Shown piece after piece: positions 1 to 9,120 of a stretch of DNA of 43,368 bases (within the stretch, counting starts at the first letter, position 1; each line of letters opens with the position of its first letter). Origin of the DNA: Dehalobacterium sp040766325. Lineage in GTDB: Bacteria > Bacillota > Dehalobacteriia > Dehalobacteriales > Dehalobacteriaceae. The notes below the pieces were generated by a model. It did not search any database. It saw only the letters and a list, made by a program, of their open reading frames with translations, and had not been told where the DNA came from. A program made the position numbers and the translations under genes. The DNA lies in contig JAXGQR010000015.1 of NCBI GenBank assembly GCA_040766325.1, positions 1-43,368 of the forward strand, given 5' to 3'.

Positions 1-897
1 ATATATATTCCGGTTTTAGGGATGATTACCGCTTTGGTATGGACGGTTCCGATTATCCTTTTAATCATGCGCCATAATATGAAAATAGGTCTGATGGGTT
101 TGGCGGTCACCGGGTTGTTGATCGCGATTTTGGCCGGCCCTGTGCAGAGTATTCTTTTTTTGGTAAATATGGGTGGAATGGCGTTGATTTACGGTTATTG
201 TTTTAAAAATATGCTTTCACCCTTAAAGGCACTTCTTTTCGGTACCTTAACAGCCGCTGTCTCTACGGTAACAGCTATTGCCCTTTCTGCTTTTGTCGCC
301 AATTTGCCCCTAACCCACATGATCACGGATATGAAAATGGCAATAAATGAAGGCTTTAAGGTTTATGAATCTATGGGTATAATGGAGAATATCCTGCCTG
401 AGGGCGTTAGCGCAGAACAATATAAAGAACAAATATTTACCATGTTCGAGACCTTGCTCCCGGGAGCCCTGGTTGGTGCCTCGATGGGCTTGGCGCTGAT
501 TAATTATCTCATTGTCAGGCAATTCCTTAAAAGGTTGAAATACACGGTTCCAGAAATGCCTCTGTTTCGGGATTGGCATCTGCCCTGGCAGATTGTCTGG
601 GGCGTTATTTTGGGTCTCACGATGTTTCTTGTGGGACGTTACCTGGAGCATAACATTTTTATCTTGATTGGACAAAATATTCTTTATATTTATTATCCCA
701 TTTTATTGGTATCAGGGATTTCCTTTATGGTATTCTTATGGAAGAATAACATTTTAACCGGTTTCATGCGGGTGATGGTTGTGATGGCTGCTTTTCTTTT
801 CAGTACGATATTTTTCTTCGCCTTGATTATGATTGGGCTTTTTGATCCGTTATTTGATTACAGGCGTTTTTTCCGGGAGAAAGAAACCGTCAAATAA
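1..897 (+). CDS. DUF2232 (YybS-like) multi-pass membrane protein, 5' end outside window
   Basis: The reading frame is open from the first base, so the gene probably starts upstream; the first internal ATG is at 22. About 298 residues are visible. The protein is mostly hydrophobic, with roughly seven to eight predicted membrane segments and one soluble extracytoplasmic or cytoplasmic stretch at about residues 100-150 (rich in M, E and K). Length, topology and position directly before gdpP and rplI match the DUF2232/YybS family of Firmicutes, whose biochemical role is not established; an energy-coupling-factor S-component-like fold has been proposed for the family. It ends 27 nt before gdpP and is probably co-transcribed with it. 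The family call rests mainly on gene order plus topology. Confidence 0.8.
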   Translation: MYIPVLGMITALVWTVPIILLIMRHNMKIGLMGLAVTGLLIAILAGPVQSILFLVNMGGMALIYGYCFKNMLSPLKALLFGTLTAAVSTVTAIALSAFVANLPLTHMITDMKMAINEGFKVYESMGIMENILPEGVSAEQYKEQIFTMFETLLPGALVGASMGLALINYLIVRQFLKRLKYTVPEMPLFRDWHLPWQIVWGVILGLTMFLVGRYLEHNIFILIGQNILYIYYPILLVSGISFMVFLWKNNILTGFMRVMVVMAAFLFSTIFFFALIMIGLFDPLFDYRRFFREKETVK

Positions 898-924
898 TTA
901 TTGGGGTGAAAGGGGCTAATCACT

Positions 925-2805
925 ATGGATGGTTCATATTTTTGGTTAGGCCTGGTGCTGGGCTTAAGCGTCTTTGTGATTTGGTATCATTTGCAAAAAA
1001 TAAAGGCAGATCCCCCAAAAGGCACCGTGGATAACCAGATCTTTGCCGACATTGTGGAGGATATGGGTTTAGGTATAGCAATTACAGATCCTAAAGGCGA
1101 GGTCCTCTGGGCCAATAAATTTTTGCATCGACTCTTGAATCGAGAAGAAGTAAAAGGAACTGTGGCCGATCTCTTGCCCGGTCTTTCGGGCAACACTTAT
1201 CATCTGTTAAACAGCAAAAAACCCCTACAATTATCTTTCAAAGGCAGAGTTTTACACATCGAAAAAAGGTCAATGGATCATTCTCAGGGCTATGTGCTTA
1301 AAATTGATGATATTACTGAAAAAATAGGTGTCTGTCAGCATCGGCAGGAAGACAAACCGGTAATTGTTCTGATTCAAATTGACAATTTAATAGAAACTCT
1401 TCAGGAAATAGAAGAAGAAAAGAAGTTGGTTTTGCAAGCTGCGATTGATAAAGTTTTGACGGAATGGGCTTTAAAATTGGAAGGTTTTCTAATAAAGCAA
1501 GGGGAAGGCCGCTATTTGGTTGTGATGAGTCAGGAAGCCCTAAGTGAATGTCAAAAAAACCGCTTTGAGATTATGGATCAGATTCGGGAGATTAAATTAG
1601 GCAATACTATCCCTATTACCTTGAGTATGGGTGTAGGGGTAGGTGAAGAACCTATCATTGATTTATACCGTTTAGCAAATCAAGGCTTGGAATTGGCTTT
1701 AGGCCGCGGCGGCGACCAAGCCGTGGTTAAATGGACGGATAGGGTTTTGTTTTATGGCGGGAAAAGCAATGTTACGGAAAAAAAGACGAAGGTACGGGCC
1801 CGGGTGGTAGCCAATACCTTGAGTTATTATATCCAACAAGCAGCCCATGTCATTGTTATGGGTCATGTAAGTACGGATTTAGATAGTGCCGGCGCTTCTT
1901 TGGGTATTGCCAAAGTAGCGATGCATTTTGGGAAACCGGTGCAGATTGTTTTGGATAATTCCACCGGCTCCTTAGGCAAATTATGGCCCATGATCAAAGA
2001 GGATCCTTTATATGGTAAGCGCCTTGTTACCGGGGAAGAAGCACTGAGTCAAGTAAATTCGGAAACCCTTTTGGTTATTTGTGACACCAATAAACCTTCT
2101 CTTTTGGTAGAAGAGAGGCTTATTCCGCGCGCTGGACGGATTGTTATCATTGATCACCACCGAAGGGGTGAGGAGTTTATCAATGACGCTCAATTAGTTT
2201 ATGTAGAACCTTATGCTTCTTCCACCAGCGAACTGGTCACGGAAATCATCCAATATTTAGAGGAAGAGGTATCCTTAGATCCTATGGCGGCATCGGCGAT
2301 GTTAGGGGGCATCATGGTAGATTCCAAGTATTTTGTTTTCCAGACGGGTGTCAGGACTTTTGAAGCCGCAGGTTTTTTACGCCGTATGGGTGCGGAAACT
2401 AATTTGGTACGAAAGCTTTTACAAGATGATTTTGCCATGGTAGTGGAACGAGCTCGGATCGTGCAGTACGCAAAGATTGTATTTGAGAACATCGCTCTCG
2501 GTTTTATGGAGGAAATCGTACCTCATAATACGATTATCGCTGCAGAAGCTGCCGATATACTATTAAATATAGAAGGGATGAAAGCATCTTTTGTGCTATA
2601 CAAGAGCTTGGAAGGAGTTAATATCAGCGGACGATCCAACGGGGAAATCAATGTGCAGATATTATTGGAGTCTTTAGGCGGCGGAGGCCATTTAACCGGA
2701 GCAGGAGCCCAGTTAAAAGATATCGATCTTCCGGAGGCGGAAGCAAAGTTAATGGCCTTAATCGAAAGTTATTTTGAGGATAATCAAGTAAAATCATCAG
2801 GATGA
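925..2805 (+). CDS. gdpP: GdpP-type cyclic-di-AMP phosphodiesterase (DHH/DHHA1)
   Basis: 626-residue membrane-anchored phosphodiesterase that would hydrolyse c-di-AMP to pApA and so influence potassium, osmotic and cell-wall homeostasis. Visible order: one N-terminal membrane helix (about residues 5-22), a PAS-like region (about 40-140), a degenerate GGDEF-like domain (about 145-275), then DHH and DHHA1 domains. Metal-binding motifs are present: His314, Asp318 and Asp320 in GHVSTDLDS, and Asp410-His411-His412 in IDHHRR. The C-terminal GGGGHLTGAGAQ is the DHHA1 glycine-rich motif. Described GdpP proteins usually have two membrane helices at the N-terminus and about 655 residues, so this one looks slightly short there. 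The ATG at 925 is preceded by GGGGTGAAAGGGG. It lies between the DUF2232 gene and rplI, the classic arrangement. Confidence 0.95.
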   Translation: MDGSYFWLGLVLGLSVFVIWYHLQKIKADPPKGTVDNQIFADIVEDMGLGIAITDPKGEVLWANKFLHRLLNREEVKGTVADLLPGLSGNTYHLLNSKKPLQLSFKGRVLHIEKRSMDHSQGYVLKIDDITEKIGVCQHRQEDKPVIVLIQIDNLIETLQEIEEEKKLVLQAAIDKVLTEWALKLEGFLIKQGEGRYLVVMSQEALSECQKNRFEIMDQIREIKLGNTIPITLSMGVGVGEEPIIDLYRLANQGLELALGRGGDQAVVKWTDRVLFYGGKSNVTEKKTKVRARVVANTLSYYIQQAAHVIVMGHVSTDLDSAGASLGIAKVAMHFGKPVQIVLDNSTGSLGKLWPMIKEDPLYGKRLVTGEEALSQVNSETLLVICDTNKPSLLVEERLIPRAGRIVIIDHHRRGEEFINDAQLVYVEPYASSTSELVTEIIQYLEEEVSLDPMAASAMLGGIMVDSKYFVFQTGVRTFEAAGFLRRMGAETNLVRKLLQDDFAMVVERARIVQYAKIVFENIALGFMEEIVPHNTIIAAEAADILLNIEGMKASFVLYKSLEGVNISGRSNGEINVQILLESLGGGGHLTGAGAQLKDIDLPEAEAKLMALIESYFEDNQVKSSG

Positions 2806-2851
2806 TAATAACCTGTTACAGCAGGTTGATTGATAGAGGAGTGTGAAATTC

Positions 2852-3298
2852 ATGAAAATTATCTTAACTCAAGATGTGAAATCATTAGGGAAAAAAGGCG
2901 ACCTGGTGCAGGTCGCGGAAGGTTACGGTCGAAATTTTCTTCTGCCCAAAGGATTAGGTGTGGAGGCATCCAAGGCTAATCTGACCAAACTGGCCCAGGA
3001 AAACGCCCGTACCGAGGCAAAAAAACAAAAGGAGCTGGAGGAAGCAAAAAGTAGCGCCAAGAAGCTTAAGGGGGCGGTCGTTAATGTTGCTGCCAAGGCG
3101 GGTGAAGGCGGCCGTTTGTTTGGCGCTGTTACCAATAAGGAAATTTCCGAACAGGTGCAAGCACAATATAATGTAACCGTTGATCGACGCAAGATGGAAA
3201 TCAAAGAGCCGATTAAAAGTACCGGTTCCTATGAGGCTACGGTTAAGCTGCATCCTGAGGTGCAGGTTACTATTAAAATCAATGTCACGGCTCAATAA
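2852..3298 (+). CDS. rplI: 50S ribosomal protein L9
   Basis: Component of the large ribosomal subunit that binds 23S rRNA near the L1 stalk. The protein is 148 residues, exactly the usual length. It has the N-terminal signature MKIILTQDVKSLGKKGD and the glycine-rich GYGRNFLLPKG segment, a lysine- and alanine-rich long helix at about residues 42-75, and the C-terminal domain ending in VQVTIKINVTAQ. An in-frame GTG at 2843 sits 1 nt from the Shine-Dalgarno, so the ATG at 2852, 10 nt after AGAGGAG, is preferred. It is flanked by gdpP and lonC in an evidently co-directional operon. Confidence 0.98.
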   Translation: MKIILTQDVKSLGKKGDLVQVAEGYGRNFLLPKGLGVEASKANLTKLAQENARTEAKKQKELEEAKSSAKKLKGAVVNVAAKAGEGGRLFGAVTNKEISEQVQAQYNVTVDRRKMEIKEPIKSTGSYEATVKLHPEVQVTIKINVTAQ

Positions 3299-3348
3299 TC
3301 CCAAATATTCTAGGAATGTACTTGGCAAATAAGGGGAAGGGGTATTAC

Positions 3349-5265
3349 ATGAAAGGATTCTTAGATAAGTTTATCAATCAGAAGCAGCAAGTGGACGGAG
3401 AGTGGCAAAGAGAAGATGTGGAACACCAGGTAACTGCGTTATATTCCCTGGTTGCTGATCTTTTTGGATCTGACCGTATGGTGATTCAGGCAACGAAACT
3501 AGAGGCGATCTCTTTAATGAACTCCCCGAATTTAGAAGATAGGGTGCTGGGACTGCAAAAGATTGTTTTTAAGGATCCTACTTTAGAGGTTGTTCCAAAG
3601 ATGGAGGAAATTCCCGGCTTACTTGAAGAGATTGAAACCGAATTGGCCGAACTTGTTGCGCGTCGTTCCGTAGAGGAAAGATTGGAAAAAATGATTTCCG
3701 ATCGCATGCAGGAACGCCATGAAGAATATTTAAAAGAAATAAAAATGCAGATTGTGAAAGAAAACAGCAATGCAGAAAATGCTCAGACACTAAAAAAGTT
3801 AGCAATTCTGGAAAAAATGGAGCATGTTAAGCTGGCTCGTTCAGCTATGGAGGTTTTGCGACCTAGGGAGTTGGGGGAGGTAGTGGGCCAGGAAAAAGCC
3901 TTAAAGGCGTTGATGGCTAAAGTTGCCTGCCCCTTTCCTCAACATGTGATCCTTTACGGCCCACCGGGGGTGGGCAAAACAACTGCTGCTCGTTTGGCCT
4001 TAGAGGCGGCGCAAAAGCTAAAAACCACTTCCTTTGCGCCGGAGGCCAAGTTTGTTGAAGTGGATGGAAATACCTTGCGCTGGGATCCCCGAGATATCAC
4101 CAATCCCTTGTTAGGATCTGTTCACGACCCTATTTATCAGGGAGCAAAAAGAGATCTGGCCGAGACCGGTACACCGGAGCCAAAGCTGGGTTTGGTGTCC
4201 GAGGCCCACGGCGGCGTGTTATTTATTGATGAGATTGGGGAAATGGATCCCATGCTGCTGAATAAACTGCTCAAAGTATTGGAGGATAAGAGGGTGCATT
4301 TTGAGTCCTCTTATTATGATCCTCATGATGAGAGTATTCCTCAATATATTAAACAGCTTTTTGATCAGGGGGCACCGGCAGATTTTGTGTTGATCGGTGC
4401 CACCACAAGAAGTCCCGGGGATTTGAATCCTGCGCTTAGGTCCCGGTGCGGCGAAGTGTTTTTCATGCCCTTAACCCCACAGGATATCAAAGAAATCGTG
4501 GTGAATGCCGCCCGCAGGCTGGAAATTGCATATGATCCCCTGGTGCCGGATATTATCGCCGAATATACCATCGAAGGCCGTAAGGCTAATAATATCTTAA
4601 CCGATGCTTATGGTCTTGCCCTTTACCGACAAGAATTATCCGGACAAGAGGGCACAGTTTATATTACTAAAGAGGATATTTATGAGGTGGTGCAGACTGC
4701 CCGCCTGGTACCCTATGTGACGGAAAAGGCCTCTCCGGAGGGAGAGGTGGGCAAGGTTTTTGGTCTGGGGGTTGCCGGATTTGTAGGTTCTGTCCTGGAA
4801 ATAGAGGCAGTGGCTTTTCCGGCAACGGAAAAAGGAAAAGGACAGATTCGCTTTAATGAAACGGCAGGCACCATGGCTAAGGATTCTGTTTTTAATGCCT
4901 CTTCTGTTTTTCGTAAGATTACCGGTCAGAATTTGAATGATTTTGATATTCACGTCAATGTTGTCGGCGGAGGTAATATTGACGGCCCTTCTGCCGGGGT
5001 GGCCATTTTCGCATCTATCTACAGCAGTGTCTATGAGAAAGCCGTGCGCCAGGACGTTGCTGTCACCGGAGAATTATCTATTCAGGGCAAGGTAAAACCG
5101 GTAGGGGGTATTTGTGAAAAAATTTATGGCGCCAAGCAGGCCGGGATGACCAGGGTTGTCATCCCCAAAGGTAATGAAAAAGATACGCCTCAGGGATTAA
5201 AAGGGATTGAGGTGGTAACAGCTGTCACTGTGGAGGAAGCCATGGAATATTTGTGGAGGGTTTAA
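3349..5265 (+). CDS. lonC: LonC-type ATP-dependent serine protease
   Basis: 638-residue AAA+ protease of the Lon family, subtype lacking the large LonA N-terminal substrate domain. Residues 1-180 are charged and probably helical. The AAA+ module follows, with Walker A GPPGVGKTT (about 205) and Walker B VLFIDEIGEMD. The C-terminal proteolytic domain carries Ser548 in DGPSAGVA and Lys591 in GGICEKIYG; the 43-residue Ser-Lys spacing equals that of E. coli Lon. The start is set at the ATG at 3349, after GGGGAAGGGG; an in-frame ATG at 3316 has no ribosome binding site. The gene sits between rplI and dnaB with 3 nt before dnaB, implying translational coupling. The family is known; substrates cannot be inferred here. 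Confidence 0.93.
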   Translation: MKGFLDKFINQKQQVDGEWQREDVEHQVTALYSLVADLFGSDRMVIQATKLEAISLMNSPNLEDRVLGLQKIVFKDPTLEVVPKMEEIPGLLEEIETELAELVARRSVEERLEKMISDRMQERHEEYLKEIKMQIVKENSNAENAQTLKKLAILEKMEHVKLARSAMEVLRPRELGEVVGQEKALKALMAKVACPFPQHVILYGPPGVGKTTAARLALEAAQKLKTTSFAPEAKFVEVDGNTLRWDPRDITNPLLGSVHDPIYQGAKRDLAETGTPEPKLGLVSEAHGGVLFIDEIGEMDPMLLNKLLKVLEDKRVHFESSYYDPHDESIPQYIKQLFDQGAPADFVLIGATTRSPGDLNPALRSRCGEVFFMPLTPQDIKEIVVNAARRLEIAYDPLVPDIIAEYTIEGRKANNILTDAYGLALYRQELSGQEGTVYITKEDIYEVVQTARLVPYVTEKASPEGEVGKVFGLGVAGFVGSVLEIEAVAFPATEKGKGQIRFNETAGTMAKDSVFNASSVFRKITGQNLNDFDIHVNVVGGGNIDGPSAGVAIFASIYSSVYEKAVRQDVAVTGELSIQGKVKPVGGICEKIYGAKQAGMTRVVIPKGNEKDTPQGLKGIEVVTAVTVEEAMEYLWRV

Positions 5266-5268
5266 ATC

Positions 5269-6598
5269 GTGAGTATGCCTTTAGAACGGGTTCCCCCGCA
5301 AAATGTAGACGCAGAACAAGCGTTGCTGGGTTCTTTATTGTTAGATGGGGAGGCCATCTATCATGTGATCGAACATGTTCGAACCGGCGACTTTTATAAA
5401 GATGCTCACCGCATCATCTATGATTGTTTTTTAACTTTAAATGAACGTAATGAGCCGGTGGATTTGGTGACTTTAGTGGAAGAATTGCGCCGGCGGGGAG
5501 ACTTGGACAAGGTTGGGGGTCTTTCTTATGTGGCCTCTTTGGCCAATACGGTACCCACAGCGATGAATGCAGCCTATTATGCCAAAATTGTGGAAGAGAA
5601 AGCCTTGCTCCGTTCCTTAATCAGTGTTTTCTACGAAAATCGCCCAGCATGGTTACGAACAAGATTTGGAAGCGGCGGAAATCATTGATGAAGCGGAAAA
5701 AATGATTTTTTCCGTGACGCAAAGAAAAGCCCGGGAGGGCTTTGTCTCCATGCGAGATGTGGTAGTAGAGGCCTTTGAACAGATTGGTCGTGTCAAGTCC
5801 CAAGATGGCGTGACAGGACTGCCCACTTTCCGCAATTTAGATCATTATCTTTCCGGTTTACAGAGGAGCGATTTAGTGATCGTAGCCGCACGACCGGCGA
5901 TGGGAAAAACCTCCTTCTGCTTAAATGTCGCCCAAAACCTGGCGGTTAAACATGATAAGACTGTGGCTATTTTTAGTCTGGAAATGTCCAAAGAGCAGTT
6001 AGCCCAGAGAATGCTTTGTGCAGAAGCGCGGGTTGACCAATCGAAGGTTAGGACCGGTTATGTAAATGAAGAAGAATGGCGGCGCCTTTCTGTAGCTTTG
6101 GCACCTTTGGCGGAAGCGAAAATTTATTTGGATGATACTCCCGGGATAACCGTTATGGAAATGAGAGCGAAGGCCAGAAGGCTAAAGATGGAAAAGGGCC
6201 TGGATCTTATCGTCATTGACTATATTCAACTGATGCAAGGGAGTCGTCGTTCGGAAAACCGCCAGCAGGAGATTTCGGAAATATCCCGTTCATTAAAAGC
6301 TCTGGCTCGGGAACTAGATGTGCCGGTGCTGGCTTTATCCCAGTTGTCCCGTGCCGTAGAGCAAAGTGCCGATAAGAGACCTAACCTAAGTCACTTGAGA
6401 GAATCAGGGGCCTTGGAGCAGGATGCGGACATTGTGATTTTTATCCATCGTCCGGAGTATTATGATCCGGACACGGAGCAAAGAGGGATTGCGGAAATTA
6501 TTGTGGCCAAGCATAGAAACGGACCGGTGGGCACGGCAGAGCTGGCCTTTATTAAAGAGTATACAAAGTTTATGGATCTGGCTAAGGAACCGCTATAA
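5269..6598 (+). CDS. dnaB: replicative DNA helicase DnaB, interrupted by a 1-nt frameshift
   Basis: Hexameric 5'-3' helicase of the replication fork. The N-terminal part starts at GTG 5269 (8 nt after GGAGGG) and includes the typical PPQNVDAEQALLGSLLLD. It runs out of frame at a T run at 5627-5630 and stops at 5688. The continuation is in the +1 frame from about 5624 to 6598, with Walker A ARPAMGKTSF, IFSLEMSKEQLAQRM, IDYIQLM and ALSQLSRAVEQ. Deleting one T from the run gives a continuous 442-residue protein, the usual length, with ATC AGT GTT TCT ACG AAA across the junction. Because DnaB is essential and both halves are fully conserved, a sequencing or assembly indel is more likely than a true pseudogene. 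Last gene of the core operon before a terminator hairpin. Confidence 0.93.
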
Positions 6599-6615
6599 GT
6601 AAATTCAGACATAAA

Positions 6616-6646
6616 AAAGGCAGGGAGATTTGTATCCCCTGCCTTT
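6616..6646 (-). terminator. intrinsic terminator for uppP, possibly bidirectional
   Basis: A perfect 10-bp stem, AAAGGCAGGG at 6616-6625 and CCCTGCCTTT at 6637-6646, with an 11-nt loop, lies between convergent dnaB and uppP. Read on the minus strand the stem runs into a T tract (AAAAAA at 6613-6618 on plus), so it fits a terminator for uppP. On the plus strand only a weak T-rich tail follows, but it may also stop dnaB transcription. Confidence 0.85.
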
Positions 6647-6714
6647 AAGTATTTATCACGCACTACCGTCCGTAAGACCCCACTTCTGTTCCTGCTAACT
6701 ATCGTAGATTTACT

Positions 6715-7539
6715 TTATCCACGTATAATAAAGTAGCCGATCACCACCAGCCCTAATATGATGCGGTACCAACCGAAGGCCTTAAAATCGTTATTTTTAA
6801 TATAGCCCAGTAAGAAACGGATTGCCAGGATGGAGACGAAAAATGCCACCACCATACCTGTCAGGAGTAGAGCAATTTTCATTTGGGTAAAGTTAAAGCC
6901 AAATTTCACCAGTTTGAGGGCGCTGGCTCCAAACATAACGGGGATGGATAGAAAGAAGGAAAACTCTGCTGCAATAAAGCGGGAAGTGCCTAAGATAATC
7001 CCCCCTAAAATGGTTGCCCCCGAGCGGGAAGTGCCCGGGATCAGGGATAATACCTGGAACATACCGATTAAGAAGGCGGTCTTATAAGACAACTCCCTGA
7101 AATCATTGACTTGAGGCATGCGTCCCTGATTACGATTTTCAATCACAATAAAAAGAATCCCATAAAGAATTAACATAATAGCTACGGTTTGGTAGTTATA
7201 TAAATGTTCATTTAACCAATCATCAAATAATAAACCGATCACGGCGGCGGGAATCACGCCGATAATCACCTTATACCAGATGGCCATGGTGTCCTTTTTT
7301 TCCTGATTGGTTTTTTGGGGCGAAAAAGGATTCAGTTTATGGAAAAAAAGCAGGACTACCGCCATAATAGCCCCCAGCTGAATGACCACAAAAAACATTT
7401 CTTTAAATGCTGCCGAGGCGTTTAATTGGATAAATTCCTCAACCAAAATCATATGCCCCGTGCTGCTGATGGGCAGCCATTCTGTAATGCCTTCCACCAC
7501 TCCTAAAAATATCGCTTTTAATAATTCCCAAAACAACAT
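6715..7539 (-). CDS. uppP: undecaprenyl-diphosphate phosphatase (BacA/UppP)
   Basis: 274-residue polytopic membrane enzyme that dephosphorylates undecaprenyl diphosphate to recycle the lipid carrier of peptidoglycan synthesis; it also gives basal bacitracin resistance. Both family signatures are present: EGITEWLPISSTGH near the N-terminus (about residues 16-29) and PGTSRSG around residues 168-174. Seven to eight hydrophobic segments are visible. Length matches BacA proteins. The minus-strand start at 7539 has a GGGGGAG sequence about 13 nt upstream, somewhat distant. It is oriented against the core operon and transcribed alone, ending at the hairpin at 6616-6646. Confidence 0.96.
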   Translation of the reverse strand: MLFWELLKAIFLGVVEGITEWLPISSTGHMILVEEFIQLNASAAFKEMFFVVIQLGAIMAVVLLFFHKLNPFSPQKTNQEKKDTMAIWYKVIIGVIPAAVIGLLFDDWLNEHLYNYQTVAIMLILYGILFIVIENRNQGRMPQVNDFRELSYKTAFLIGMFQVLSLIPGTSRSGATILGGIILGTSRFIAAEFSFFLSIPVMFGASALKLVKFGFNFTQMKIALLLTGMVVAFFVSILAIRFLLGYIKNNDFKAFGWYRIILGLVVIGYFIIRG

Positions 7540-7682
7540 GATCTTATATCAACTCCCCCATCAATATATTTAAAGGTAAAATGTTTAGAACCACGAATAC
7601 TTAATCAGTAAAAATTTTAAAGCAGGTAAAATCCAACTTATTGTATCATTACAAATCAGGGGGCGCAATGGTGGTCTTTTCA

Positions 7683-8333
7683 TTATTTCAATAGAGTAAT
7701 CGTATCAGAGTCAAATTGAATCAGCCCGTCTTTTCTCATTTTTGCTAACTCTCGGGATAAAGATGTACGTTGAACCCCGATTTTTTCAGCAAGTGCCTTT
7801 TTGGTTAAATTTAGTTTGATGTGATTAGAATTTTGTTTTTTACTCTCGTAATCGAGATAGTTCATAATGCTTTCGCGTATTGTTTTATTGAGATAATGTT
7901 TTATCTTATCTCCTAGAATGAATGCACGGTCAGAAATAAACTCCAAGTATGTTCGTAAAAAGATAGGATTATTACAGAGCAATTCAAACAACACTTCTCG
8001 ATCAATTTCCAATATATCCGTGGGCAATTGTGTTGATATGGTCATAGGATAATAAGGATTTTTTGAAAACAATAGGTTTCCGCCTAAAACATCACCTTTG
8101 TAAAACTCTGAGATTGTAAGCAGATTTCCAGACTTGTCAATACGATCTACAGCAACCTTGCCGGATAAGATTATTTCTAATTTACTACATGTTTCTCCAT
8201 CAAAATGAACAACGCTATTTTTCTTATAAGCAGTAACCCTAAACTTTCCGCTTTTAAGGTTAGTAAGTATATCTTTATCTGATAAAGATTTTATCAATGC
8301 TGTACTTTTGATTAAATTAATATCCTGAGTCAT
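7683..8333 (-). CDS. Crp/Fnr-family transcriptional regulator
   Basis: 216-residue regulator. Residues 10-125 form a cyclic-nucleotide-binding-like beta-barrel (VVHFDGETCSKLEIILSGKVAV, then GDVLGGNLLFS). A long dimerisation helix follows, and a C-terminal winged helix is seen at about 165-212, with the helix-turn-helix in LTKKALAEKIGVQRTSLSREL. No FNR-type N-terminal cysteine cluster is visible, so an Fe-S oxygen sensor is unlikely. The effector is unknown. It is divergent from the Fe-S protein gene at 8425, and a perfect palindrome lies 18 nt upstream of its start codon, suggesting autoregulation plus control of the neighbour. A ribosome binding site GGAG lies 7 nt before the ATG. The region appears more AT-rich than its surroundings, so lateral acquisition is possible. 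Confidence 0.9.
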   Translation of the reverse strand: MTQDINLIKSTALIKSLSDKDILTNLKSGKFRVTAYKKNSVVHFDGETCSKLEIILSGKVAVDRIDKSGNLLTISEFYKGDVLGGNLLFSKNPYYPMTISTQLPTDILEIDREVLFELLCNNPIFLRTYLEFISDRAFILGDKIKHYLNKTIRESIMNYLDYESKKQNSNHIKLNLTKKALAEKIGVQRTSLSRELAKMRKDGLIQFDSDTITLLK

Positions 8334-8350
8334 ATATAATCTCCATATGC

Positions 8351-8364
8351 GTTACCATGGTAAC
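8351..8364. promoter_or_regulatory. candidate Crp/Fnr operator (perfect palindrome)
   Basis: GTTACCATGGTAAC is a perfect 14-bp palindrome in the 91-bp gap between the divergent regulator and Fe-S protein genes. Its centre (8357.5) is about 41.5 bp before the transcription start expected from the TATAAT at 8387-8392, which is the classic class II activator position for CRP/FNR proteins. It also lies just upstream of the regulator's own start codon. Palindrome and spacing are seen; binding is inferred. Confidence 0.6.
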
Positions 8365-8386
8365 ACCTTTTTTAATATTGTAGAGC

Positions 8387-8392
8387 TATAAT
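8387..8392 (+). promoter_or_regulatory. -10 element for the Fe-S protein gene, inside an AT-rich inverted repeat
   Basis: TATAAT with no good -35 hexamer at the right distance, as expected for an activator-dependent promoter. A 9-bp inverted repeat (TTTAATATT 8371-8379, AATATTAAA 8390-8398) overlaps it. The AAGGAAGG ribosome binding site at 8404-8411 is 13 nt from the ATG at 8425, but only 3 nt from an out-of-frame ATG at 8415 that would encode an eight-residue peptide. Confidence 0.5.
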
Positions 8393-8424
8393 ATTAAAAA
8401 AACAAGGAAGGCTTATGAAATATT

Positions 8425-9048
8425 ATGAAATTTTTTATTAATGTAATACGTATTTTGTTTCTTGTCCTATTCGTATTTTTATTACTTAATGGTAAAGTGA
8501 TGCTCTGGCTTGTTTTATATGGGGCAAGTCTCTTAGTATCATTGTTATTTGGCCGAGTATATTGTGGTTATGTCTGTCCGATGAATACGGTGATGATTCC
8601 GACGGAAAAGCTTTCCAAAAAGCTGAAGCTACAGACGGATAAGTCCCCCAAGTGGCTTAGCTCGGGAAAATTTGCATGGGTCGCATTGGTTGGCAGCATA
8701 GCAATCATGTTGCTTGCACAAAAAAGTTTGGAGATAAATATTCCCATCTTATTAATTTGGCTGATTGTCTCAGTGCTTGTAACGCTTAGATATAAGCAGG
8801 AGGTATTTCATAATCTCATTTGTCCCTTTGAACCGCTCCAAAAAGTTTTTGGGAGATTTGCGGTATTTTCAGAAAGGGTTCATAAGGAAGATTGTGGTGG
8901 ATGCAAGCTTTGCGAGAAAGTTTGCCCTTCCGACGCAATAGCAGTTAAATCAATGAATAAAAAAGCTGAAATTGAAACCTCCCGGTGTTTCCAATGCACC
9001 AACTGTCAACAAGTATGTCCCAAGAATGTCATCCACTACTCAAAATAA
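8425..9048 (+). CDS. polyferredoxin-like membrane 4Fe-4S protein (NapH-type)
   Basis: 207-residue protein with hydrophobic segments at about residues 3-22, 25-42, 83-98 and 103-122. The cysteine motifs GYVCPMN (after YC) and ICPFEP resemble the NapH/NosR/CcoG-type membrane anchors. A C-terminal ferredoxin domain with two 4Fe-4S motifs follows: CGGCKLCEKVCP and CFQCTNCQQVCP. It likely moves electrons between a quinol or membrane pool and a cytoplasmic partner, but no reductase partner is encoded next to it. It is the presumed target of the divergent Crp/Fnr regulator. The electron-transfer role is inferred from motifs only. Confidence 0.85.
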   Translation: MKFFINVIRILFLVLFVFLLLNGKVMLWLVLYGASLLVSLLFGRVYCGYVCPMNTVMIPTEKLSKKLKLQTDKSPKWLSSGKFAWVALVGSIAIMLLAQKSLEINIPILLIWLIVSVLVTLRYKQEVFHNLICPFEPLQKVFGRFAVFSERVHKEDCGGCKLCEKVCPSDAIAVKSMNKKAEIETSRCFQCTNCQQVCPKNVIHYSK

Positions 9049-9120
9049 ATACAATGAACACGCTTCGAAAAGACAAAGACGAGAAGTACACCAATGATAA
9101 TTGCTTCCGGGGAGGGAAAT

